From Reticulascus tulasneorum (taxonomy: Eukaryota > Ascomycota > Sordariomycetes > Glomerellales > Reticulascaceae): 64,000 nt of DNA. Location of the stretch: NCBI GenBank assembly GCA_001557505.1, contig LSAX01000006.1, positions 434,001-498,000 of the forward strand. The letters are read 5' to 3'. Made by a program: the position numbers and the translations under genes. Below, piece by piece: positions 54,880 through 64,000 of the stretch; the first letter of the stretch is position 1; each line of letters starts with the position of its first letter. The notes below the pieces were generated by a model, which did no database searches, had not been told where the DNA came from, and was given only the letters and a program-made list of their open reading frames with translations.

Positions 54880-57309
54880 AATTTCGATGATTCAATAGCA
54901 GTATTGGTGAGCTACTAATACTACTACCCAGGTATCTCTCTTGCGTGAACAGGAGTGACATGGAACATGGACTTTATAGATGAGCAGGCCAGCTCCGCTT
55001 GATTGTGGCACGAGGACCGGTAGTGCCCTAACCAGGATAGTCCCATGGCTTTGTTGTCGCCGAACTGATGTGTACACTCTGCGAGCACCGATTATTAAGG
55101 AAAACCTTCCGATCATGAGATTTACAACGGATCTGTACCAGACAAGCGGGACTGCCGACTCATCTACCCAGGATAGCCGACATTGATGAGTCACGCCTCT
55201 GCATGGGCCTGCAGTGAAGTCTTCCCCTTAAGGTTTAGTATCGGACAATCATTCAGCGTGTGAGTTGCTGAGGCTGTTCTCTTCCGACTTCGAAGTGCAA
55301 TATCGAGGTGTTCTTAATGGGTCTAGAGCCTCCTTCCTCTGTCCTCAAGTGAGTCGGAAAAGCAATTACCAAAAGAATCCCTGAAAAAAAGAATCATACC
55401 ATGCGTTAGAGCAGCCCCAGATAGCTACAACCTCGTATGACAACGGCTGTTTATAGAAAATCGGATATCCGATTATATCTGCTGTGTTCTCAATAGCCAT
55501 ATCTGGAAAGCGTTTTAGCGTGAACGCAGGGCTATAGGACGCTAGTGCTGTATAGCTTCACGCCAATTTTGTGGCAGCCTATGAACTATCAATTTGGCGA
55601 AACTATTGATCCATGGGCATGTGACCCTTGCAGAAAGAGAATGGGATCATCCTCCAAGCATTTTCAGAATCATGTTAGACAGGGTCATCAACGAGAGGCT
55701 CTGCGCGAAATTTAGTCCTAGAAATGAGACCTTAGACGTAAGGTCGTTCAGCAAGCAAGGCATTTGTCGCCAACTCACTCCACAACTCTACTTACCTTGC
55801 AATCTTGGTGCTATGCTATTCGTCTGGCTTCATTACTTGCGATGCCGCGAAATGCCCCGGAGTGCCCTGGGATTTTCATGTTTAACAAGTTTAGATACCT
55901 AGACGAATACAACATGTTCTTCAGCGTTAGTTCTAAGCGAATGTGTCGCGCCGAATCGCGGCAACCATCCTGACACTAGTTTGCGGGAAAGCGAGCTAAG
56001 GAAGGCAGTTTCCCCGAGTCTAACTAGAACCTCATCCAGCCCTACGCCACCCACCACCCAGACTGATTACCTCAATAGGTAAATGGTCCAAATAGACTAG
56101 TGCTGTCCATGAGGACTGATGATAATGCCGATCACATTGTTGACAGCTGTCATAGCACGACGAGCAATACAGTAACAGTACAGATGATGTATCATCCTCC
56201 ACGATCTGTCCTTGGCACGAAATAATGCGATCTTGGGAAACGGCATCCAAACTTGGCACATAACCAAATAAGATCGCGAGTACTGCACCACAGGGCAAAG
56301 GCAAGAGGCAATAATCTGGCCTGTGACGCGACACATGAATGTAACATGTATAAGGAGAATACAATGTCACTGAATCAACCGCGAAGACCACAAGGAAACA
56401 GAAGTTTGACGGATGAAAGATGTATATTTCGAAAGCTCCAGGTGCTTGCAAATGTATTTGTTGAAATTTTCAAACGGCCACTACCATGGATGTTTTTAAT
56501 GCTCTAATTAATGGATACCTGGGCTTTCCAATGTGTTGTCCTTCTATAGTTACAAGTACCGGAGCACCAAGATTTTCGGTTTCACATAGATAAATTCTAT
56601 TTGATGAATACATTTAAAAGATTCCCACGTCTCGAAATCTTTTTCACCCTGTTCTTTATGGCCTGTACCTATGTAGAGTCATGGCTCTGGCAAGCGAACG
56701 ATAGTAAGCGTCTTGACTAAAGACGTTCATGGTATGAAGTATAATATTTCAGCCTTGTTAGAGAACAAGGGAGTCGTCCTGGATTCTGCAACAGAGTATT
56801 GGTGAGAATAGGAGGGGTGGCATTATAATATGCTGGCTTGCAAGCGTCAAGTCCCGATTTGACACAAGAGATGTGACTGAACAGGAAGACTATGCCACTA
56901 GCCGAATGAGCTACGTGCAATACGAAAGGGTCGTGAGCGTTAAAATGAGGTTACCTCACTGATGGTGACAACCGAGCCAGACCCAACATTGGCCTCGCTT
57001 TACGATTGGAATGAAATTATTGTACACACAGACAGAATAGTGTAAATGTGAATTAACCTTGATGGCTGGAAGAGACCGAACTGGGTTCAATCAGAGAAGT
57101 CAAATTTTACCCTGAGTAGCAGAAGCCATGCACTTTGCGAGTGACAGCATACTTTTATACTAAATTGTAGGCCAATATTTGCTGTGATTATTTTATACGT
57201 ATGAGCATGTTCATTGCTGTTTGCTACTTAATATTCTCCGGCGTGAAGAAACGAGAAGAATGGCGCACCGCTATGCGCAGATAAGTAGTCAACACGATTG
57301 CGTCACTCT
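54880..57309. other. Long intergenic region, nothing recognised
   Basis: 2.4 kb. Only short frames with non-ATG starts or no motifs occur. No tRNA, no inverted repeat ends and no fragment of neighbouring genes were seen. Confidence 0.45.
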
Positions 57310-58248
57310 TTAGACTTGGTCATACAGTTCCTTTTCTGTCCACTCCCAAAGTGTTTTCTGCAGGTCCTCATCATTTACTAGGGGACTGATAATTCCAGGT
57401 GTCCCGACCGGATCATAATACTTGCCGCTCTCGACACCCTCTGCTGTTGCCGCCCAAAGTGATGTATGTGCACCTTGCTCCACGCTAGCAGCAAAAAGAG
57501 GCCATAGAAGCCAGCCAATAAACCGCCAGAATAGTCTGCCTTCAGTGGCGGTGAATATTCCTGATGTTTGCACTAATCCTGGATTTATTGACACAACCTT
57601 CAGCTTAGGGTTTTGGGCAGCAAATTCCTTCGCCCACAATATGTTGGCCAGCTTACTCCGGCCATATATGGCGAGAGAGTTGTTGAATCTCTGGCCCTGC
57701 TTTATGTCCTCAAAGTCAAAGCCGGCTGACGGTGCAGACCTGTGTGCGCCGGAGGAAAGCACGATGATACGCACATCAGAGGCAGCCGACGAGAGCTCCG
57801 CAGTCTTGAGCATTAGAGGCCGCAAGAGTTTGGCCAAGAGTGCGTGTCCCATGTGATTTGTACCAAAACTGCTTTCGTAGCCATTTTCTGTAAACGCCAG
57901 CTTTGGGGGGTGAAAGCCGGCATTCAACAACAAAATGTCAAGTCGGGAAGTCGAGGTGAGAAGCTTCTGCGCCGCATTGCGTATAGAGTCAAAGGATGCC
58001 AGGTCGAGTTCAAGGATGGATATTGGTGCGATGGGCTTGTTGGCTTTCTGCTTGATATCGGCAATGGCCTCCTCAGCCTTCTGGACAGAACGGGCGGCAA
58101 GCCAGATGCGAGCGGGATTGTGTTTCGAGAGCTCGAGGATTGTTTGTTTGCCAAGACCGGTATTTCCGCCGGTGAGCAGTATAACCTTATCGTCAAGGGA
58201 GGGTATGTCCTTATCTGGGTTGAAGCTGGTGCCGGATGAAGAGAACAT
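57310..58248 (-). CDS. Short-chain dehydrogenase (retinol dehydrogenase-like)
   Basis: Intronless, 312 residues from the ATG at 58248; an in-frame ATG at 58314 would add 22 residues that look non-conserved. Motifs are TGGNTGLG (cofactor), AARS after the second strand, LLNAG, VLSSGAH (catalytic Ser) and YGRSKLANILWAKEF (Tyr-x-x-x-Lys). NPGLVQTSGIF follows the active site, and a hydrophobic C-terminal segment (LFWRFIGWLLWPLFAAS) may anchor it to a membrane. Typical of fungal oxidoreductases of lipid or polyketide metabolism; the substrate is unknown. It is divergent from a Zn2Cys6 regulator. Confidence 0.92.
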   Translation of the reverse strand: MFSSSGTSFNPDKDIPSLDDKVILLTGGNTGLGKQTILELSKHNPARIWLAARSVQKAEEAIADIKQKANKPIAPISILELDLASFDSIRNAAQKLLTSTSRLDILLLNAGFHPPKLAFTENGYESSFGTNHMGHALLAKLLRPLMLKTAELSSAASDVRIIVLSSGAHRSAPSAGFDFEDIKQGQRFNNSLAIYGRSKLANILWAKEFAAQNPKLKVVSINPGLVQTSGIFTATEGRLFWRFIGWLLWPLFAASVEQGAHTSLWAATAEGVESGKYYDPVGTPGIISPLVNDEDLQKTLWEWTEKELYDQV

Positions 58249-58856
58249 GATGAATGGTGAATCCAGAAAGGAGGATATAGGTTGGGGTTGATCGCGTCGG
58301 TATTGAACTCTCATAGACAATTAGATAGGTCACACAGTCGACTCCAGACCTTTGGGAATTCAATGAAACTGATCAATATAGCCCAAGACAGTCGCAGAGC
58401 TTGGAGACGGATATGTCACAAGAAGCCAAGGATAAAGACATGCCACTACGACAAGAACATGTAACTCGACAATGCCACTATTATATATCCGGATAGGCAG
58501 TCGAACAGACGCCAATAGCTCTTTTTCAGCTATGAAATTTACCTCACTCACTTCCATGGGTTCAGCTCCTTGTCACTGACTAGATGCTGAGCTTCCATGA
58601 TTTGCCGCGCTGCGGGATAGCGTGCTTCGCCTTGGCATCGTCGCATTCGAAGGTGGTTCTTGAAATGAGCTAGCGGGAATAGAGGATTTATCTGATTGGC
58701 TACATTTCCCGCCGCTAGCCCGCAAGAGCGTGATTGCGTCGGGCTGACAAATGCCGAATGCCCCGATCGACTCCTAGCTTGCGGACCTACAGAACTTTCT
58801 TCACAAAACACCGGGTCAAATGTTCGGAGGCACCAGTAGAATGGTTGTTTAACGCT
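58249..58856. promoter_or_regulatory. Divergent promoter, SDR / Zn2Cys6 regulator
   Basis: 608 bp between the chosen starts (shorter if the upstream ATGs at 58314 or 58758 are used). The head-to-head layout suggests that the regulator controls the SDR. Confidence 0.4.
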
Positions 58857-60164
58857 ATGGATAGAGCCAACTGCCGTAAAATGATGCAGCGCCAGGAGCG
58901 CCGAAATGCATGCCACGCCTGCACACAGGCAAAGAGAGCATGCGACAGGCAGGATCCGCAGTGTAGTCGTTGCGCTGACAGGATGATCAAGTGTGAGTAC
59001 GCGCAGAGGCAGGCTCGCAGGGATCAAGTCATGCTGAGACCACGAGTAAATCCTGGGCAATGGCGGACACTAGCAGCGAACGATCCCATCACCCTGCTCA
59101 CTAGACTTGACGATACTGCCGTTTATCCTCTCCCTGGGTCGGACATGAGCGAATCGCCGGGGCCAGCAATCTGTCGGACACTAGAACCCCTTGCCAGAAA
59201 ACACACGCTCCCCGTCGCAGATATGATTTGTCTCACACCTGCCGCTCAGCTCGATACCTCGTGGTTCTTGGCCAGAGATTCGTGGGATATCCAGCACCAC
59301 TATTTTCCAGCCCGAGACATCCCGTCTTCTGCCTACAAGAGTTTTATCGACGACGTCAAGGGCTGGCTCAGTGTATGGGCGACTCACGGACACAACGTTT
59401 TCATCCACCGCCAACTTTACCGGGAAGGATTACCCAGCTGCCTGCAGGACGCCTACAGCACTCTCGTCACTTACCTGGCCAAGAATGACGAGACGGAAGA
59501 TATGGCACTGCAGATTCTTGGAAACCGTGCTTCAAGCCTTATAAACCAGTCGCTTTTCCTGGACGGTGTCGAGACGCTTGATGTTCGAGCTCACCTAGCC
59601 CGAACCCAGGCCTTGTTGGTCTATACGATTATCCGCCTCTTTGATGGATGCCCACGACAGCGATTCCAAGCCGAAGGAGCATTGCGTAATTTGAGTCAGT
59701 GGTCCAGAGAACTGTGGGAGGCTGCCACAAGAGAGGCCACGCAGCTCTGTGATATATCGGCGGGCGCGGCAGGGGGCTACGCAAGCCATGACTTGGCCAC
59801 GTGGCGGGCTTGGGTTCTCTCCGAAAGCATAAGACGGACCTGGTTGATTGCATCAACGATAGAAAACGCATATCTTGTCATGACAGTCGGTTGGGCAGAC
59901 TGCTCTGGTGGTCTCGTATTTACCGTCCGTCAGGGGCTCTGGGAGGCTACCTCCGCATTGCATTGGCTACAGATGTTGCAGAAACACGGCGCCCTCTTTA
60001 CCTCGATTCCGAAACTAATCGAACTTATGGAGAATGCCTCGTCTTCTGAAGTTGACGACTTTACTCGTTGGGCGTTAGCTATCATGATTGAGCCAGACCA
60101 AGTTAAGCACTGGGTTGCCAAAACCAGCAAGGGGAGCTTGGAGGCAGCGGAGTCGAACAAATGA
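58857..60164 (+). CDS. Zn2Cys6 transcription factor
   Basis: Intronless, 435 residues from the ATG at 58857; an in-frame ATG at 58758 would add 33. The binuclear cluster is C19-x2-C22-x6-C29-x6-C36-x2-C39-x6-C46 (ACHACTQAKRACDRQ, QCSRCADRMIKCEYA), followed by a short basic linker (QRQARRDQ). The rest is helical and lacks a canonical fungal_trans signature, but has LLVYTIIRLFDG and AWVLSESIRRTWLIAS, which are characteristic of the C-terminal half of pathway-specific regulators. It may regulate the divergent SDR and the downstream amidase. Confidence 0.9.
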   Translation: MDRANCRKMMQRQERRNACHACTQAKRACDRQDPQCSRCADRMIKCEYAQRQARRDQVMLRPRVNPGQWRTLAANDPITLLTRLDDTAVYPLPGSDMSESPGPAICRTLEPLARKHTLPVADMICLTPAAQLDTSWFLARDSWDIQHHYFPARDIPSSAYKSFIDDVKGWLSVWATHGHNVFIHRQLYREGLPSCLQDAYSTLVTYLAKNDETEDMALQILGNRASSLINQSLFLDGVETLDVRAHLARTQALLVYTIIRLFDGCPRQRFQAEGALRNLSQWSRELWEAATREATQLCDISAGAAGGYASHDLATWRAWVLSESIRRTWLIASTIENAYLVMTVGWADCSGGLVFTVRQGLWEATSALHWLQMLQKHGALFTSIPKLIELMENASSSEVDDFTRWALAIMIEPDQVKHWVAKTSKGSLEAAESNK

Positions 60165-60679
60165 CCAATATTCGAGGACACTGCCTTCTCCGCTGGACAG
60201 CAGCCAACCCAAAAGACTTCCCACTGGAAGTTCGATAGACATTCACAGCGATTTAGTATCAGGTTACAAGTTGTAAGTTACATTCGCCAGAACCATGACC
60301 CGCATAAAGATATTGACAAATATTAGCTACGTCTCAGGTGTTGATGTCTAGCTGATCATGGAGCCTCTCTCGAGGGTCGCCGCTGGTCAAACACCTACTA
60401 TGAGCATCTTGTGCATCGTTTCGCACTGCAAATTTAAATCATGAACATCTGAAAGAACAAATCTTTGGAATTTCACAGCCAGAGAATGCTTTCAAAATAC
60501 CAAGTTGAAGGTCGTTCGCTTGGCCGAAGTCGGCGTTGAGATATTAATTGTTTAGTTCAAGAGTGTCGTTCAGCACCCAGGCATAAATTTATATCAATAT
60601 TAATTCACATCGAATGTACATCTGTGTGAAGTGCTTTTTTGAGCATGCCTCTCAGCTGAATGAGTTCACGAAACGAGAC
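60165..60679. other. Convergent intergenic region
   Basis: 515 bp between the regulator stop and the amidase stop, with no supported gene. Confidence 0.5.
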
Positions 60680-62605
60680 TCAAAGGTTGAGAATCGGAAT
60701 GTTCCGCCGCAAGTACCCATACCACTTTGGCAAAGTCCTTTTGTAGGGCGTGTCGGAAGTCAACTGCAGGTCCTCGATGGCGCTTCCCCACTTAACCAGT
60801 TCTGCTTCGCCGTATGCCGTCTGCATGATGGCCAATCCGAAAGGCATACCAGTGGAACTATGGACTCCGGCCGGGACCGTGATCATCGGATACCCAGCCT
60901 GCGCGGCGATCTGATACGTCTGCCCAACATCCGGGGGTACCAATAGCCCATCTAGCTTAGCTCCTCCATAGTTCAGTGCATCGTCGATACCATTCCGGGT
61001 GGAGGATGAGGTGAACTTTACAGCTTGAGTGTACGTCTCATCCTTGATACCGCCACTTGCGAATGACGCCAAGAAGCCGTCTTGGCCCGAGTAGAACGCG
61101 GGATTGCCCAGCGGCCATGGGTTTCCGCCTTCACTGCCGTCGTTGTCATAGTTGTACTGGATTATGTCCTCAAAAGTCTTGATGTTGGTGTTCTCCAGCT
61201 CAGACAGATATGTGTTGATGTTATTGTAGAAGTCGACCTTCACGACCGTATACTCCGACTCGTTGGGATATCCTCTCGCAGTACCCCAGTCCCAGTTCCA
61301 GTAGTCTGGACTCACGATCGTCTCGTAGTCGGTAATCTCGGTACCATTGATGATGGTTGCTCCTGCTGCCTTCATGAGGCAAAGAATGCGACCAAGAATG
61401 GTAAGTTGCTCGGGGTCCGCTTTCGTCCAAAAGCTCTTCCAAGGAATGCCGAACGTGGCGCCCTTCAGACTGTCCTTGGTAGTCAAGAACTGGATATATC
61501 CACCTTCCGGTGTCTTCCCCTCTTGGGCGAGGGTGTACTCGTCGCGAGGGTCAATGCCGTAGATTGCATCAAAGGCGTAGACGGCATCTCGCACTGTCCT
61601 CCCAAAGGTCCCAACGCTGTCTTGGTGCTCACTCTCTGGGATGACACTAGGTAAAGTTAGTACCTGGCAAGACACCGCGATTGAGTGACTTACCCAGCTC
61701 TCGATGTCAGCCCAACAGTTGGCTTGAACCCGACAATCGCATTTCGCTCTGCGGGATTGATCACTTTTAATCTATCAGCGGGCTGGCTCTTCCAATTCAT
61801 TCATCTCAACTCACCACTGCCGTCCGTCTCAGTACCGAGAGAAAAGGCGATGACATTGGCACCAACACCTGCTGCACTACCAGAACTGCTGCCACCGGGA
61901 TTGAGCGTGAGGTTATAGGCGCTTCGAGCCTGGCCACCTCTTGCGGAATAACCCTCGCTGTAGTTGTTGCTCCGCATGTCAGCCCACTCGCTCAGCGTCG
62001 CTTTGCCAAAGAGAACTGCGCCAGCCTCACGGAGCTTAGCGACAACGTGCGCATCTCGCGGGACAATGCTTCCAACAAGAGCCCAGCTACCGGCTGTGGT
62101 CTCCATGTTGTCCTTCGTCGCGATGTTGTCCTTGACGGTATACGGGATACCATGGAGCGGGCCGCGAACCTTCCCGGCCTTTCGCTCAGCATCCAGCTGG
62201 GCAGCAATGTAGAACACATCTGGATTGACTTGCAAGACGGAGCTGCGCGAGTGAGTCAGCATGTGTTCAATGGGTGTGGATCCCAGGCGTGTTTCTCGGA
62301 GGTGCACTACGCCGCATGGCTTACTTGATGTAATCGTCTGTTTGGTAGTGTCTTTGCAGGTAGCAAAACACCAATTGCTGGGACGTCAAGCTGCCATCTT
62401 CCATGGCCGCTTGCATCTGGTCAATGGTCGCTTCCTCCAGCTGGAAACTCCCGCACAGCGGCATCGGGAAGAGTGCTGATGTATCTGCATTTTCGAGGAG
62501 CGGGAAAACCGAAGGTGTCAATGTTGCGGCCAGGTCCTGGGCACTCACTGCAAACACCAACCCAAGGAATTGGGCCAGAAAGGGCCGAACCCGAGAAGAA
62601 AACAT
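60680..62605 (-). CDS. Secreted amidase (amidase signature family)
   Basis: Four exons: 62325-62605, 61815-62242, 61694-61763 and 60680-61646 (introns 82, 51 and 47 bp), 581 residues. It starts with a signal peptide (MFSSRVRPFLAQFLGLVFAVSA). The Ser-cisSer-Lys triad is visible as Lys131 (GIPYTVKDN), Ser212 in the Gly/Ser signature PGGSSSGSAAGVGAN, and Ser236 in GTETDGS, which is completed by the following small exon (VINPAERNAIVGFKPTVGLTSRAG). The C-terminal part has GYPMITVPAG and PFGLAIMQTAYGEAEL. It should hydrolyse small amides; extracellular amidases of this type occur across Pezizomycotina, with unknown substrates. It follows the Zn2Cys6 regulator tail to tail. Confidence 0.93.
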
Positions 62606-63529
62606 GGTGGAAGGAAACCCACGAACACGACACTAAGTTCAAGTGTCAACGCCCTCTTCTCAGCCTCTAGTGCGTACCGGACCCAACGAGTGCGATATTG
62701 AGGTAGGATGAAGATCCCCAAGCACGGGCTGTAGGAGGGGCGGGAACGGTTGATAAGGATTCCAGCGGCGCCAACCCGCAATATTTCGAGTGCCATAAGT
62801 GGATTAGCGGTGTGTAAGATGAATTGGCAAACATCCAATTTACTCGCTAGCATGGCGACGACGCCACCAACACGGGTAGCATCACGTAGAGTTCGTCACC
62901 ATCACCCATTTCGGTGACCAAACCCCCCCGGGTGCCCACATGTCGGTCATTGGCCGATAAGAAGAGCTTATTCTTCTTCAAAATAGACGGAGAATTCCAG
63001 AATGCAGGGGAGAGTCGTTAGCCCACTATTGCGTCCATCCGGGTGCAACCCCATTGCTTGAGTCAGGTCCCCCACAAGACTGCATGGGCCTGTATGGGTG
63101 ATTTACCGGGGAGGGTTCCTGGGGGCAGTGCATCCGGCGGACCAGGGCCGCATTCATACACACATCCATGATACGAATTCGGGCTTATCACGGTAGTATC
63201 TTTGAAGGGGGGAAACACCTCACCAGCCGCCATTGACTTCTCCAAACTATCGTGAAAAGGACTCAACAAATTGTCTCCCGAAGCTTCCGAACTGGGAGTT
63301 GGGGTCTGTGCTTCGGAATAAACAAAATAAATGAATTCGCCAAGAATCCCATCGAACCCTTGGGATTCAATTGAAGGCAAAAGAGCCATGAGTGCCCTAC
63401 GCTACGGTATCTGTATACTCCGTGTATCCAATCCTAAAACCTCGTCATTTGCTGTTATCATATCAGAACATCCGTAAACGTGAATACCAATCCCGTCGTT
63501 AATACACTGTGGCCCAAGACATAGACGCC
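62606..63529. other. Intergenic, possible short frame
   Basis: 924 bp. One minus-strand ATG frame (63063-63389) exists but shows no motif, so I do not call it a gene. Confidence 0.4.
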
Positions 63530-64000
63530 TCAGATGGTCCCTTTCCCAAAACCTGCCTTTCCTACAGTATCCTCCTTTATTTTGAAATCCACGTGCACTA
63601 GAATGCCCCGAGAATCCGAGCTCACCATGCTGCGATCGTCTTTCGAGCCGCTCTCAAGATCGTATTGCGCGGTCGCATTTCCTTGGATATCTTCCCTGCT
63701 TCCTAGGTGGTTATGAGACGGCCCTAGGCTTCGTAGCGCCGTGCCGTGTGTCCGCGAGCCTTTGCTCTGGAAATGAGATGTGGTTGTTGACGATGGTGTC
63801 TCCCTCCTCAAAAACCATCGATCGAATAATGGCTTGATGCCGGGGATGGATAGCGCTATCAAGGTTGCCCCAATTTCAGACACCTCGACGCCGAGCATGG
63901 GATTATAAGACCAGGACTGGTCGATCTCCCACTGGCCTCGGATGACCAGAATGAGACGCGCAATGGATATTGCGACGACGCTGGGAAGCAGGATCTGTCA
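63530..64000 (-). CDS. Pth11-like rhodopsin-domain membrane protein, C-terminal end (cut by window)
   Basis: The frame is open from the right edge to the stop at 63530, about 157 residues. It begins within a membrane helix (ILLPSVVAISIARLILVIRG), then WEIDQSWSYNPMLGVEVSEI and the last helix GATLIALSIPGIKPLFDRWF. This is the usual end of the fungal seven-helix rhodopsin-fold family that includes Pth11 receptors. A ~90-residue cytosolic tail follows, rich in Ser, Thr and basic residues. The first five or so helices, and any CFEM domain, lie beyond the window. Confidence 0.85.

Noticed and set aside
56032..56451. 139-codon minus-strand frame in the long gap 54.9-57.3 kb
   Set aside because: Cys- and Ser-rich reading without domain logic; looks like a shadow frame in noncoding DNA.
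63063..63389. Minus-strand ATG frame of 108 codons between the amidase and the Pth11-like gene
   Set aside because: No motif, signal peptide or coherent downstream exon; Pro/Ser-rich composition gives no support.
1..64000. CRISPR arrays, bacterial operons or phage genes
   Set aside because: Introns, signal peptides and gene families are those of a filamentous fungus; no spaced direct-repeat array was seen.

Overview
The window looks like nuclear DNA of a filamentous ascomycete (Pezizomycotina). Most genes carry short introns of about 47-82 bp with GT..AG ends and CTAAC/CTGAC-like branch sites. The families are also typical: AA9 polysaccharide monooxygenase, Zn2Cys6 regulators, UstYa-like proteins, HET and OTT_1508-type proteins, and a Pth11-like receptor. 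I cannot name the species. All gene models are my own reading of the sequence; splice sites were placed by frame and by remembered family motifs, without any search.

Layout. (1) 1-8.3 kb: aromatic amino acid catabolism. Homogentisate dioxygenase (cut by the left edge) and fumarylacetoacetase flank a secreted glycerophosphodiesterase-like protein and a TTC36-like TPR protein. The TPR gene shares a promoter with fumarylacetoacetase. A cysteine-rich secreted protein follows. (2) 9.5-15 kb: a fungal membrane protein, a DUF7726-type nuclear protein and an AA9 LPMO. (3) 15.4-19 kb: a divergent pair resembling bacterial SfnG and SfnB, for sulfur scavenging from dimethyl sulfone. A 52-residue secreted peptide gene lies at 19.5 kb. 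(4) 21-35 kb: flavin monooxygenase, MFS transporter, auxin-efflux-carrier-like transporter, type-B carboxylesterase, short-chain dehydrogenase and a C2H2 + Zn2Cys6 regulator, possibly an accessory metabolic cluster.

(5) 35-46 kb is the most unusual stretch. It holds a broken esterase copy split by a hAT-like MITE and dispersed repeat pieces. It also holds four membrane-anchored proteins with doubled HxxHC motifs (UstYa/DUF3328 or related), with a tiny multi-exon secreted-peptide gene between the first two. This arrangement is what one expects of a fungal ribosomal peptide (dikaritin-like) cluster, and it is my main candidate for an undescribed system.

(6) 44-48 kb: an OTT_1508-like deaminase gene with an unresolved frame junction and a relic of a HET-family gene. 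(7) 48.6-55 kb: a secreted subtilase and a large fungal membrane protein. (8) 57-64 kb: a short-chain dehydrogenase, a Zn2Cys6 regulator, a secreted amidase, and the C-terminus of a Pth11-like membrane receptor cut by the right edge.
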